Source: an uncultured Armatimonadota bacterium
GTDB lineage: Bacteria > Armatimonadota > Fimbriimonadia > Fimbriimonadales > Fimbriimonadaceae
Assembly: GCA_903927025.1 (NCBI GenBank)
Contig: CAIYLG010000002.1
Location: forward strand, 186,001 to 250,000
Direction: 5' to 3'
DNA: 64,000 bases
This document shows positions 8,841 through 17,749 of the stretch, piece after piece. How positions within the stretch are numbered: the stretch's first letter is position 1; each line of letters starts with the position of its first letter. The notes beneath the pieces are model-generated. The model did no database searches and was not told the DNA's origin. It worked only from the letters and a program-made list of their open reading frames with translations. The position numbers and the translations under genes are program-made.

Positions 8841-9779
8841 TTAAGGTTCCAATGCGATAGAGAACACCGCGGCGCGGAAGATTTCTTTGAATCCGAGGCT
8901 TTCGTTTAGGCCGAGCATGGGGTTGTTTTTCAGGTTTGCGCTGAAGACGGTGCGGGCGCCGGAGTTATAGAGTTGGGCGAAGGCGAAGTGCTTTAGGGCG
9001 GTCATGATGCCTTGGCGGCGGTGAGAGCGGACCGTTCCGCCGAATGCAGTTTGGATTCGGGTGGGGTCGACGGCGTTGGCTTCGTACCGGGTGTAGGCTA
9101 CGATTTTGTTGCCGTCTAGGGCGGCGAACATGAGGTTCCTCGGGGCGGATTCTGGGTTTCCGATCTGAGATTGGAACGCTTCGTAAGAGAAATCCTCGAC
9201 CTCGAATTGAGTGGGAATATCCTTGGTCATCTCCAGAGTTGCTTCGTAAAGGGGCCGCATCCAGGCCATCCCTTCCGCTTCCAGGGTTTCAAAGTTGGAG
9301 CACCTGATGTCGCCCAGATCAGTTTTCGCGAACACCTCTGCGTCGGCAACGCTCAATTGTCTTTCCAATCTGACAGCACTCTCTATTTCGGGGAAGTCGG
9401 AGTTGAGAATCACATTGGCCAGGTTGGGGTCATCGCTACGGACGGGGATGAGCAGTTCCCTCGCCTGGACTTCAGTGGCTTCCCTCCGCAGAAAGGCTAG
9501 ACAAGCCTTGATCTCCTCCACAGTCATTCCGCCACAGGGAACGATTCGAGCGATGTATCTGCCTGGATGCGGGAGCCATAGGGCGTAGCTGAGGGTCACG
9601 AAACCGATTGCGCCGCGACCTACAGCTTCCACGATCCAATTGCGGCGATATGCCGATTGGGGCCAGGTCGACTCCTGGTGGTGAACTCGATCAGCCGATG
9701 TCGGCCACTCGGGGGATCGCTGGTTTTCCCAATCCGCGATGGCGACGTAATCCTGGGATGTAGCGGGGCGGAAGTTCAT
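8841..9779 (-). CDS. Tandem-GNAT acetyltransferase
   Basis: About 312 residues from ATG 9779; TTG 9788 is also possible. The C-terminal half has motif A as GTVRSHRRQGIMTALK near residue 250 and a closing LNESLGFKEIFR, typical of GNAT enzymes. The N-terminal half also has a GNAT-like strand/helix pattern without a clear motif A, so this looks like the two-domain architecture seen in MshD-like enzymes. The substrate is unknown and there is no operon partner. Confidence 0.8.
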   Translation of the reverse strand: MNFRPATSQDYVAIADWENQRSPEWPTSADRVHHQESTWPQSAYRRNWIVEAVGRGAIGFVTLSYALWLPHPGRYIARIVPCGGMTVEEIKACLAFLRREATEVQARELLIPVRSDDPNLANVILNSDFPEIESAVRLERQLSVADAEVFAKTDLGDIRCSNFETLEAEGMAWMRPLYEATLEMTKDIPTQFEVEDFSYEAFQSQIGNPESAPRNLMFAALDGNKIVAYTRYEANAVDPTRIQTAFGGTVRSHRRQGIMTALKHFAFAQLYNSGARTVFSANLKNNPMLGLNESLGFKEIFRAAVFSIALEP

Positions 9780-9892
9780 TTCGCTCAAGTCTGGCGGATG
9801 GCTCTCGTTCCTGAACCTACGCGCCTGTCAGAGCATAAGAATAGCGCTAGCCGCGCCATCCCCGACACATATAACCTTGAGTACAGGTTGTG

Positions 9893-10132
9893 GTGAATCG
9901 GATCACTATCAGGATTGACGAAGTCTTGTTTGTGCGCGCTCAGGAACTGGCTCGCTCGCGGGGTACGACTTTCAATCAGTTGGCGCGCGACGTTGTCGCT
10001 AACGAAGTCAACCCTGCGCAAGGGGACTGGACCAAGCAGATGTTTGAAGCGGCAGATAGGATTTGTTGGACATCAGTTGATGGTCCCATGAGCCGGGATG
10101 AGTCAAATCTGCGTGGTTCTGGCACAAATTAG
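9893..10132 (+). CDS. Orphan ribbon-helix-helix antitoxin-like protein
   Basis: A protein of about 79 residues opening NRITIRIDEVLFVRAQELAR followed by GTTFNQLARDVVANEV. This is a complete ribbon-helix-helix DNA-binding domain like those of VapB/CopG antitoxins. The acidic, Trp-containing tail would normally neutralise a PIN-domain toxin. No toxin frame follows: the next gene is on the other strand after a repeat hairpin. GTG 9893 is preferred over GTG 9890 because AGG lies five bases upstream. Confidence 0.65.
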   Translation: MNRITIRIDEVLFVRAQELARSRGTTFNQLARDVVANEVNPAQGDWTKQMFEAADRICWTSVDGPMSRDESNLRGSGTN

Positions 10133-10141
10133 CCGGTAGTG

Positions 10142-10195
10142 GCTCTCCATCCCCCGCCTTCCTCTCGTCGGAACGAAAGGAAGGGGCCTGGATGT
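10142..10195. repeat. Intergenic hairpin repeat, copy a
   Basis: The core stem is CCTTCCTCTCGT against ACGAAAGGAAGG, preceded by GGCTCTCCATCCC. The same arrangement, inverted, occurs at 22568-22616. It lies between convergent genes and may also act as a terminator. Confidence 0.5.
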
Positions 10196-10196
10196 T

Positions 10197-10715
10197 TTAG
10201 TCCACTATCTTAGCGCTGGAGACCATTCTTGCGAAGTAGGCGGACACTTCCTTGTCCTGCTTTTGGTCGCCGATGATGACGCTTAGGGCAATTGCGGCGC
10301 CTTTTGCGTTCTTGAGAAGGACATATTTTCGCTTGACGAAGCCCTCTTCGTTGGCTACTTCAAACGAACAAGATTCGTAGCCCGACTTAGTTTTGCCCAA
10401 CCGATAGGGAGTCGCTTTACCCTTCTCCTGCCTCATGATGAAAAACATTGACGTTTTGTAAAGCTCGTCCCAGCTTTGATGCGTCACTCCAGCCGTCATG
10501 ACTCCCAATTCCGTTTGGGAAGACTTGGCTGGAGTGATGCTTCGAGCGCCCCATGGCGTTTGAGATCCCACGGTCCAGGCCTTGGGCACCTCCACGCTGT
10601 AGACGCTTGATTTCACCCGGACGAAGCCATCGCTAAGCGACTCCAGCTTCACATCGGAAGGGGTCGCCTGACCGGCAGGGACGAGGGCGAGGGCTGCAAT
10701 CCAGGTGTTGATCAT
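10197..10715 (-). CDS. Secreted hypothetical protein
   Basis: A 172-residue protein with a short signal peptide (INTWIAALALVPAGQA). The mature part reads as a small alpha/beta domain with YSVEVPKAWTV near the start and a C-terminal SAYFARMVSSAKIVD. This resembles the PsbP/DUF1795-type fold of stand-alone secreted proteins. That likeness is weak and no function is claimed. AGGAA lies eight bases before the ATG. It is 32 bases downstream of the fasciclin gene on the same strand, so the two may be co-transcribed. Confidence 0.65.
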   Translation of the reverse strand: MINTWIAALALVPAGQATPSDVKLESLSDGFVRVKSSVYSVEVPKAWTVGSQTPWGARSITPAKSSQTELGVMTAGVTHQSWDELYKTSMFFIMRQEKGKATPYRLGKTKSGYESCSFEVANEEGFVKRKYVLLKNAKGAAIALSVIIGDQKQDKEVSAYFARMVSSAKIVD

Positions 10716-10747
10716 GTTCTTGTTTCCTAGCGGTTGGTCAGATGCTC

Positions 10748-11236
10748 TTACTTAGGAATGAGAACGGTGTCGATCACGTGGATGACGCCGTTGCTGCACT
10801 CGATGTCAGCCTTGATGACCTTGGACTTGTTGATCACGACGCCCTTCTTGTTGTGGATCGTGATCGTCTTGCCGCTAACGGTCTTGACCTTGGTGCCGTT
10901 GGCGAGCTTCATAACGTCAGCGGCCAGAACCTTGCCTGGGACGACATGGTAGGTGAGGATGGCAACCAGCTTGGCCTTGTTCTCTGGCTTCAGGAGGGTC
11001 GCAGTGATGCCGGGCTTCGACTTCTCGAGCTTGGCGAATGCCTCATCGGTTGGGGCAAATACTGTGAACGGGCCAGCACCCTTGAGGGTGTCGACCAGGC
11101 CGGCAGCCTTGACCGCTGCGACGAGAGTCTTGAATCCTGGCGCGCCTACTGCGGTGTCGACGATGTCTTTGGTCTGAGCGAACGCAGACACGCTGACCAA
11201 GAGCAGTGAGGAAAGCAGAATCGTTTTAAATTTCAT
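10748..11236 (-). CDS. Secreted fasciclin (FAS1) domain protein
   Basis: From ATG 11236 this gives 162 residues. A signal peptide ([20 protein letters not shown]) precedes a single FAS1 domain. The two family signatures are clear: [16 protein letters not shown] (H1 region, about residue 55) and [13 protein letters not shown] (H2 region), ending with [16 protein letters not shown]1 proteins are extracellular adhesion or matrix proteins. The gene is divergent from a CarH-like B12 photoreceptor regulator, and its promoter overlaps three 11-bp direct repeats, suggesting light- or B12-dependent control. Confidence 0.92.
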   Translation of the reverse strand: MKFKTILLSSLLLVSVSAFAQTKDIVDTAVGAPGFKTLVAAVKAAGLVDTLKGAGPFTVFAPTDEAFAKLEKSKPGITATLLKPENKAKLVAILTYHVVPGKVLAADVMKLANGTKVKTVSGKTITIHNKKGVVINKSKVIKADIECSNGVIHVIDTVLIPK

Positions 11237-11264
11237 GGTGTTGTTAACTCCCAATACATTCGCA

Positions 11265-11293
11265 TTGTGCAAGTGTTGTCTAACTATTGTCAA
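11265..11293 (-). promoter_or_regulatory. CarH-type operator/promoter of fasciclin gene
   Basis: On the minus strand TTGACA (11293-11288) begins a run of three direct repeats with exact 11-base period: GACAATAGTTA, GACAACACTTG, CACAATGCGAA. A weak -10 (CACAAT, 11269-11264) follows at 18 bases. CarH regulators bind 11-bp direct repeats overlapping the -35 region, so this is a strong candidate operator for the adjacent MerR/B12 protein. Confidence 0.6.
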
Positions 11294-11332
11294 GCTATAT
11301 TAGAAGAATATAAGCCTGATCTGATATATCCA

Positions 11333-11361
11333 TTGACAACAGTGAGACAATGCGACATCAT
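11333..11361 (+). promoter_or_regulatory. CarH-type operator/promoter of the regulator gene
   Basis: TTGACA at 11333-11338 begins two direct repeats 11 bases apart (GACAACAGTGA, GACAATGCGAC). CATCAT at 11356-11361, 17 bases from the -35, is a possible -10. Transcription would start about 11368, at the GTG chosen for the regulator. The arrangement mirrors the minus-strand site and suggests autoregulation. Confidence 0.55.
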
Positions 11362-11367
11362 GTCGGC

Positions 11368-12276
11368 GTGTCCTCAGTCCGCTATACCATTGGGGCGCTC
11401 TCTACAAAAACCGGTTTGACCCCGCATACCATCCGTGCTTGGGAGAGGCGCTATGCCGCGCTCTCGCCAAATCGCAGCGATGCCAATCAGCGCGAGTACG
11501 GTGATGCCGAGCTTGAGAGACTCAAATTGCTCAAGCGAGTTACCGATCAGGGAAATACCATCAGCAAGGTGGCGCAACTGTCGATTGAAGAGCTCAAGCG
11601 TTTGGCTCAGCCCGAACCCACCGATTCATTCGTCGAATCGCCCACCCAAGAGGACGGCAGTCTTTTGAAAGCCGCCGAACAGGCGATGATGGAGCTTGAC
11701 TCGGCAGAACTCCTTAGAACACTGGAGCGAGGCACCGCACTCTTGGGAATTACCGGAATGCTGGAGCAGATCGTGCTCCCTCTGTTGGAGCGCGTGGGAT
11801 GGCGCTGGAGTGAAGGCACTGCCTCCGTCTCCGAAGAGCATCTGGCCACGGTGGTTATCCGAACCTACCTGGACCGATTAAGAGCCTCGATCATGCCAGG
11901 AGCCAATGCTCCACGAATCGTCGTAACGACCCCAGCAAAGCAGCACCATGAGATTGGAGCGATGATCGTCGCCATTACGGTGGCTAGCCTCGGTTGGCAC
12001 GTAACTTACCTTGGGCCAAGCTTGCCGTCTGAGGAGATTGCCGACGCGGTCCGACGATCCCGCGCTCAGGCCGTTGCCCTCAGCATTGTATATCCCAACA
12101 ATGACCCCGATCTCGATGCCGAGCTGCGTGCGATTCGAACAAATCTCGGAGCTCGAATGCCGATCATCGTGGGAGGCCGTGCCGCTGCCGGCTATGCCGA
12201 AGCGCTCTTCGAAATAGGAGCCAGGGTCATCAACCGCCTGTCAGACCTTGAGCCGGCCCTACGCACTTGGGCCTAA
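11368..12276 (+). CDS. carH: CarH-like MerR-family B12-dependent photoreceptor regulator
   Basis: About 302 residues. An N-terminal MerR winged helix (RYTIGALSTKTGLTPHTIRAW) is followed by a helical bundle and a cobalamin-binding Rossmann domain. The light-sensing motif W-x9-E-H is present as W then SEGTASVSE then EH near residue 160. The B12-ligand motif appears as QHHEIG: the His and Gly of ExHxxG are kept but the first Glu is Gln. Such proteins bind AdoCbl and repress promoters in the dark, releasing DNA in light. ATG 11350 is an alternative start but lies inside the operator and upstream of the predicted transcription start. Confidence 0.82.
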   Translation: MSSVRYTIGALSTKTGLTPHTIRAWERRYAALSPNRSDANQREYGDAELERLKLLKRVTDQGNTISKVAQLSIEELKRLAQPEPTDSFVESPTQEDGSLLKAAEQAMMELDSAELLRTLERGTALLGITGMLEQIVLPLLERVGWRWSEGTASVSEEHLATVVIRTYLDRLRASIMPGANAPRIVVTTPAKQHHEIGAMIVAITVASLGWHVTYLGPSLPSEEIADAVRRSRAQAVALSIVYPNNDPDLDAELRAIRTNLGARMPIIVGGRAAAGYAEALFEIGARVINRLSDLEPALRTWA

Positions 12277-12367
12277 GTCGACTTCAAGTCGCACCGGATC
12301 AGTACCGCCGCTTCCTCAACTTCAGAGATTTTGCTGGGATGCACGGACAAACGGCTATTCTGAGGAC

Positions 12368-12748
12368 ATGCTCCCACAACCGATGATCGGCACTTATGAG
12401 GGACACGTCGACGCGAAGGGCCGAATGTTTCTGCTGTCCTCGTTTCGCGTAAAGCTGGGAGACGCGGTGATGGCATTCGTAGGGGACCTGCCGTGCGTGA
12501 AGCTGTACAGCACCGAAAGACTTACCAATCTCAGGGCTTCAGGGATCACAATTCCGAATGCCGATACTGCGCGGGAATGCGCGTTTGATGCCCAGGGAAG
12601 GATCGTGATCCCCATTGTCTCCAGAGACAGCGCTCAACTAGTCGACCGCGTGATCGCTATAGGCGTTGGCGACCACTTGGAGATTTGGAATCTAGAATTG
12701 TTTGAGCGCAACAAAACAGCGGTCGGCCACGATCCAGCAAAAAGTTAG
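12368..12748 (+). CDS. MraZ-like double AbrB-fold DNA-binding protein
   Basis: About 126 residues from ATG 12368, a little shorter than usual MraZ. The two swapped-hairpin AbrB repeats each show the D-x-x-G-R signature: YEGHVDAKGRMFLLSSFR and FDAQGRIVIPIVSR, followed by IGVGDHLEIWNLELFE. MraZ normally heads the division/cell-wall cluster and represses it. Here none of those genes is near, so it is probably a stand-alone paralogue regulating other targets. TATTCT ends six bases before the ATG, consistent with a leaderless mRNA. Confidence 0.75.
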   Translation: MLPQPMIGTYEGHVDAKGRMFLLSSFRVKLGDAVMAFVGDLPCVKLYSTERLTNLRASGITIPNADTARECAFDAQGRIVIPIVSRDSAQLVDRVIAIGVGDHLEIWNLELFERNKTAVGHDPAKS

Positions 12749-12825
12749 GACAGATCCTTTAAATTCTCCACGGCCACGGCTACAGCATTCTTCACAGGAA
12801 GCTCAACAGCCAGTTAGAATGTTTC

Positions 12826-15120
12826 GTGGCTTTTGTTCGGTTAGCTTTCTTCCTCAAATTAACCCCGCGATTCAGTATCGGATTGGCAGTGGCGGCAACT
12901 TTCAGCGTTAGCGCTTTTGCCCAAGTTTCGGTCACGACCTACCACAATGACATCGCTCGCTCGGGCCTCAATTCCGGCGAGAAGATTCTTAATCCGTCGA
13001 ACGTAAATTCCAAATCGTTTGGGTTGCTCTTCACACTTCCGGTTGACGGAAATGTTTTTGCTCAGCCTCTGTACTTGCCCAACCTCTCCATTCCTGGCAA
13101 GGGCACCCACAATGTTCTGTTCATTGCTACAGAGCATAACTCCGTGTATGCATTCGATGCGGATAGCAACCAAGGATCAAATGCCACGCCGCTATGGCAT
13201 GTGAATCTCGGCCCTTCGGTTCCCGCTGTCGATATGCACAATCCATTGATTAGTACAGAGCAGGGGATAACGGCTACTCCTGTTATCGTCAATTCAGCCA
13301 ACCCCATCCTTTACGTAGTCAGCTTCACACGGACACTCGGATCAACCGGAACCCCTACCTACACATACAGCCTTCATGCCCTCAGCGCCAACGCTGGAAC
13401 CGAGCAACTCGGAGGTCCTACAAAAATCCAAGCAAGTGTGCCCGGAAATGGGGACGGATCCGTCAAGGGTGCAGTGGCATTTGTTCCCCGCCTCCAACTT
13501 TGCCGGACCGGCCTCCTCTATGTGCCGAATTCAGGAAACATTTACTTCGGGTTTGGATCGCAAAATGACTTGTATGGCTACCACGGTTGGCTATTTGGAT
13601 ATAGCTCCACCACTCTAAAGCAGGTAGGTGCATTCAACACAGGACCTAATTCAAAGACGGACCCAAGCGGATATCCGCTCGCGGGAGGCGGCGTGTGGCA
13701 AGGCGGATCCGGTGCAGCCAGTGACGGAAGCAATATTTACTTCTCGACCGGAAACGGCTGGTTTCAACCTTCGATTGGCTCATACGGCGACTCAATTATC
13801 CGCCTCAAGGACGGCCAGTTCTCAGTAGCGGATTACTTCACCCCCTACAATCAGGAGACCTTGGACGACTTTGACACCGATGTTGGCGCAGGAGGAGTTC
13901 TCCTCTTGCCTTCGTCTGTAAACGCTGTAGGAGGCCCAAATCTGATGGTTCAAATGGGAAAGGCAGGCACGATTCACCTACTGAGCGTCTCGAATATGGG
14001 CAAGTATGGCGCGACAGACAATGTCGTGCAGGAGATTCCCAAGCAGGGAACTCTGATCGGAGCTCCAGCCTATTTTAATGGCACCGTCTATTTCGGAATG
14101 AGCCTAGGCACGATCAACAGCTTTCCCATTTCCGGCGGGAAGTTTGTGTCCACAACTCCTTCCAGCAAATCCACAATCAGCTATCAAGTCACCGGCGGTG
14201 CGATTCCCAGCATTTCTTCGAATGAAAATTCGAACGGTATCGTCTGGGCAATTCAAGGCAACTACAACGTCGTAGGTCCTCCAGGCGCCCTTCAGGCCTA
14301 TGACGCGCAAAATCTCGGAAAACTCCTGTACAACAGCGCATTAACCAATGGCCGAGATGATTTGCCTCACGCGCTGAAGTTCACTACGCCCACCATTGCC
14401 AACGGAAAGGTTTACGTGGGAACGGCGCAGTCTGTTGGAGTATTTGGGCAAGGAACTTGGCCCGAACCCCCATCGCTGTCAGAGCCTTCCGGCATCTACG
14501 ACAACCCTATTCGAGTGGCTGTAGCGGAATCCACACCTGGGACACTGATGACGTACACCACCGACGGCACCATGCCCACTCGGACTTCGACGCGTTACCG
14601 AGGCGAAGTTGCCCTCAATGCCAGTGCGACAATGCGGGTTCGAGCGTTCAACGCTTCCGGCGCTGGAAGCACCGTTGCAGAAGCAAACTATCTGATCAAT
14701 CCTTACCGTGGGTACGGAGACGGCCTGACGGGTAGGTACTACGACGAAAATGGTCAATTGAAAGCCACTCGGATCGATCCCAAAATCAACTTTGACTGGA
14801 AACAGCTCGGCATAGCGGAGGGCTTTTGGAGCGCGCAATGGACTGGAGCCATTCAGGCAGAAACGACCGGATGGCATGTGATATCCATCGCAACCGAGGA
14901 CTCTGTTCAGGTGAGCATTGGCAACCAAATGGTGGTTGATTATTCAGCCTATACTCAAACTCCGTCGAAGAATGGCAAAGTTTATCTTGTCGCAGGTGAA
15001 CGGGTTCCTGTCCGAATAGAGCTTGCACACAATGGCGGAGATTCAGGTCTACAGCTGTTTTGGAGTGGTCCTGGAATAGCCACTCAGCTTGTTCCAACTC
15101 AGCAGGTGTACTCCAAATGA
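12826..15120 (+). CDS. Secreted PQQ-like propeller with chitobiase-C and PA14 domains
   Basis: A 764-residue exported protein with a signal peptide ending near SAFAQ. Residues about 35-545 form a beta-propeller in the PQQ-repeat style (HNDIARSGLNSGEKILNPSNV is the usual opening of this group). Residues about 548-625 resemble the chitobiase C-terminal beta-sandwich (MTYTTDGTMPTRTS). Residues 630-760 are a PA14-like carbohydrate-binding domain (GLTGRYYDENG; LFWSGPG at the end). No catalytic site is evident, so it is probably a surface binding or adhesion protein. Its stop overlaps the next gene's ATG. Confidence 0.85.
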   Translation: MAFVRLAFFLKLTPRFSIGLAVAATFSVSAFAQVSVTTYHNDIARSGLNSGEKILNPSNVNSKSFGLLFTLPVDGNVFAQPLYLPNLSIPGKGTHNVLFIATEHNSVYAFDADSNQGSNATPLWHVNLGPSVPAVDMHNPLISTEQGITATPVIVNSANPILYVVSFTRTLGSTGTPTYTYSLHALSANAGTEQLGGPTKIQASVPGNGDGSVKGAVAFVPRLQLCRTGLLYVPNSGNIYFGFGSQNDLYGYHGWLFGYSSTTLKQVGAFNTGPNSKTDPSGYPLAGGGVWQGGSGAASDGSNIYFSTGNGWFQPSIGSYGDSIIRLKDGQFSVADYFTPYNQETLDDFDTDVGAGGVLLLPSSVNAVGGPNLMVQMGKAGTIHLLSVSNMGKYGATDNVVQEIPKQGTLIGAPAYFNGTVYFGMSLGTINSFPISGGKFVSTTPSSKSTISYQVTGGAIPSISSNENSNGIVWAIQGNYNVVGPPGALQAYDAQNLGKLLYNSALTNGRDDLPHALKFTTPTIANGKVYVGTAQSVGVFGQGTWPEPPSLSEPSGIYDNPIRVAVAESTPGTLMTYTTDGTMPTRTSTRYRGEVALNASATMRVRAFNASGAGSTVAEANYLINPYRGYGDGLTGRYYDENGQLKATRIDPKINFDWKQLGIAEGFWSAQWTGAIQAETTGWHVISIATEDSVQVSIGNQMVVDYSAYTQTPSKNGKVYLVAGERVPVRIELAHNGGDSGLQLFWSGPGIATQLVPTQQVYSK

Positions 15121-17717
15121 AGTCCGCGATTGTAGTGCGGCTGTGGCAAACAACATTTGCCGGGTGTTTACTCCTCACCGGAATTTCGGCTCAAGGTCAG
15201 TTGGCGCCTAAGTGGACTAACGGGGCTCTGACCGCACCTCACTCCATCGCTTGTTCGCCCGATGGAACTCTCCTGGCGATAGGTGACGCGAGTGGTATTC
15301 AACTCATCACCCTCGCGACGGGAAATATCCAGAGCCTTCAAACTTCCGCGAGTGGTGGCGTGAAGTCGGTTGCATTTTCTCCCGACGGAAAATGGCTGGC
15401 GGACGGAGGATCGAACGCAAGTACGGTTGCAGAAGGAGGCGTCCTAGAACTGAGGAAGCTGTCTTCGGGTCAGATCACCACCTATCCAACGACCGCAAAT
15501 TTCGGAGTTGCTTCCGTGGCTTTTTCACCAGACGGAAAGAAGCTTGCCGCTGGCGGACTGGCCTACAACTATCCCATGGCCATTGAGACCGGAATTCTTG
15601 AAATCTGGACCGTTCAAACAGGAAAGTCCACCAACTACAAAACCACTTGCAATACGGGAATCAATACCGTCGCATTCACGCCGGATGGCACGGCTCTGGT
15701 GGACGGAGGATCAGCCTTTGACGAGCAGGCGGGCGTTTACTCTGGCCCGCTAGAGCTTTGGTCTCTAAGCTCGGGCAAGCCCAAAATATTTGCTTCTGCG
15801 TCAACTTGGGGCGTCCTGTCGATAGCAATTTCCCCTGACAGTAAAACTCTCGCGGCGGGTGGACAGAACAGTTCTACGGGAATATTGGAGACTTGGAATA
15901 TCTCCAAAGGAACTTCAGCGTCACTGGAAACACCTTCTTACGGAGTCTTCAGCCTCGCATTTTCTCACGACGGCAAGTCACTGGCTGCCGGAGCACTCGG
16001 ATTTGGCACAAATGCCCTGCCTACCGGACTCCTTCAGATTTGGTCCACTTCAAATTGGACGTCCTCTACTTTGGCTACGCAGATGTTCAACGTCTTAGCC
16101 GTCGCCTTTTCTCCCAAGGATGCGGTGCTATACGACGGAGGACTGCACGATAACACCAATTACGGTGTTCTAGAGGACTGGACGCTTCCAGCAGGAACTC
16201 TTATTCAACGGTCTACAACGGCAGCCAAGTTCGCTCTGCCCGCTGTTGCTTATTCTCCAGACGGACAGTGGGCTGCCGGATATTTGAAGACATCAAATCA
16301 TCCGCAGGTTAGCCCAATGCTCCAAATCTGGAATGCCCAAACCGGATCACTGCTGCAGTCACTTAACATGACAACCGCAGTTACGTCTATGGCGATTTCT
16401 CCAGACGGACAAACTGTCGCAGCCTTTGGACCAGCTGGGCTTACCACATGGAAACCAGCCGCAAACACAACGCAAACTCTCCAGACTGGAGCTAACTGGG
16501 CCTACGGCGGAGTAGCCTATGCTCCTAATGGGTTGTTCCTAGCAGATTGTGGCCAGAGTTACGATCAGGCTTCAAACACACTTTCGGGCATCGTTGAATT
16601 AAGAAGTACCGCCACTGGGTCACCCATGCTGCTGCCAACCGCGACGTTGGATGCGACATCGGCTGCCTTTTCCCCAGATTCGTCTCTCATCGCAATTGGC
16701 GGATATGGCGATTCTGGAGGAGTCGTCGAACTTTGGAATTCGCAGGCGGGCACGCTGGCCACGACTCTTCTCAGTTCGGCTGAATTTGTGACCAGTGTCT
16801 CCTTTTCGCCTGACGGAAAAACCCTCGTGTGTGGTGGGTTTTCCAGAGACACCTACGAGGTGTACACCCCGACTCTAGAACTGTGGAATGTTGCCACAGG
16901 CAAACTCGTAAAAGCCCTGCCGCTTAATGCCAATGACGCAGTGGTCAGCACACAGTTCTCGCCTGACGGAACCACAATTTGGGCAGGCACATACTTTGAA
17001 ATAGTTGCATTCACCAATGTCACCTACAAACTGCTTCAAAGCTTCCCTACTGGAACGGTGAGCAGCTTGGCATTATCTCCTGACGCTAGCGGGCTGCTGT
17101 ATTCGACGACATCCGGTCAGCTTGTCGACGCACTTAACCCCTATTTCACGGCGGGCTGGCTCAAAGGAATCTCAGTTTCTCCCACAACCTTGACCGGTGG
17201 ATCTACGGCGAATGGCGTGATCACACTGGGATCTGCAGCACCCGCAGGAGGCCTCGTGGTAACGCTGACAGCCACAACCCCTGGCAAGCTTACGCACCCT
17301 ACTGTAACGATCCCGGCCGGTCAAACGACAGGTTCGTTTCAGCTTGGAACGGCAGGTATTGCGTCGGTTACCCAGGTCACGGTAAAGGCATCTTGCAAAG
17401 CTGGAACAGCATCCGCGACCATAACGGTTAACCCGCCCACTCTAAGCTCACTTGTCGTGAACCCATCATCCGTAAAGGGAGGAGCTAGCCTTCAAGGAAC
17501 GATCACACTTTCGGGACCAGCGCCAGTTGGCGGAGCAGTCATAAAAGTGTCCGCAAATTCCTCCAAGGCAGTGCCACCCGCAGCAATTACAATCCCCGTC
17601 GGCAAAGTTTCCGCAACCTTTACAATCAAGACAGCCAAGGTAGCGAGCTCAACCGCTGTTACTCTCACAGCCACGTTCAGAGGGGCCAATCAGACGGCAT
17701 CCTTGGTGATCAATTAA
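15117..17717 (+). CDS. Secreted WD40-like propeller with C-terminal Ig-like repeats
   Basis: From ATG 15117 (overlapping the preceding TGA) it gives 866 residues. A signal peptide ends near ISAQGQ. More than ten WD40-like blades follow, marked by repeats of the type VAFSPDGKWLADGG and LELWSLSSGK. The last 180 residues hold two copies of an Ig/Calx-beta-like domain opening VSPTTLTGGSTANGVITL and VNPSSVKGGASLQGTITL. It is probably a large cell-surface protein made together with the 12826 gene. No enzymatic residues are seen. Confidence 0.85.
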   Translation: MKSAIVVRLWQTTFAGCLLLTGISAQGQLAPKWTNGALTAPHSIACSPDGTLLAIGDASGIQLITLATGNIQSLQTSASGGVKSVAFSPDGKWLADGGSNASTVAEGGVLELRKLSSGQITTYPTTANFGVASVAFSPDGKKLAAGGLAYNYPMAIETGILEIWTVQTGKSTNYKTTCNTGINTVAFTPDGTALVDGGSAFDEQAGVYSGPLELWSLSSGKPKIFASASTWGVLSIAISPDSKTLAAGGQNSSTGILETWNISKGTSASLETPSYGVFSLAFSHDGKSLAAGALGFGTNALPTGLLQIWSTSNWTSSTLATQMFNVLAVAFSPKDAVLYDGGLHDNTNYGVLEDWTLPAGTLIQRSTTAAKFALPAVAYSPDGQWAAGYLKTSNHPQVSPMLQIWNAQTGSLLQSLNMTTAVTSMAISPDGQTVAAFGPAGLTTWKPAANTTQTLQTGANWAYGGVAYAPNGLFLADCGQSYDQASNTLSGIVELRSTATGSPMLLPTATLDATSAAFSPDSSLIAIGGYGDSGGVVELWNSQAGTLATTLLSSAEFVTSVSFSPDGKTLVCGGFSRDTYEVYTPTLELWNVATGKLVKALPLNANDAVVSTQFSPDGTTIWAGTYFEIVAFTNVTYKLLQSFPTGTVSSLALSPDASGLLYSTTSGQLVDALNPYFTAGWLKGISVSPTTLTGGSTANGVITLGSAAPAGGLVVTLTATTPGKLTHPTVTIPAGQTTGSFQLGTAGIASVTQVTVKASCKAGTASATITVNPPTLSSLVVNPSSVKGGASLQGTITLSGPAPVGGAVIKVSANSSKAVPPAAITIPVGKVSATFTIKTAKVASSTAVTLTATFRGANQTASLVIN

Positions 17718-17749
17718 CCCTCGATGCTCCCTCAAAGGGGAAGCTCTGG

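Noticed and set aside
8411..8860. Two 69-70 codon plus-strand frames after the broken antitoxin
   Set aside because: They cross hairpins, have no ribosome-binding site and do not read like a toxin or any known protein.
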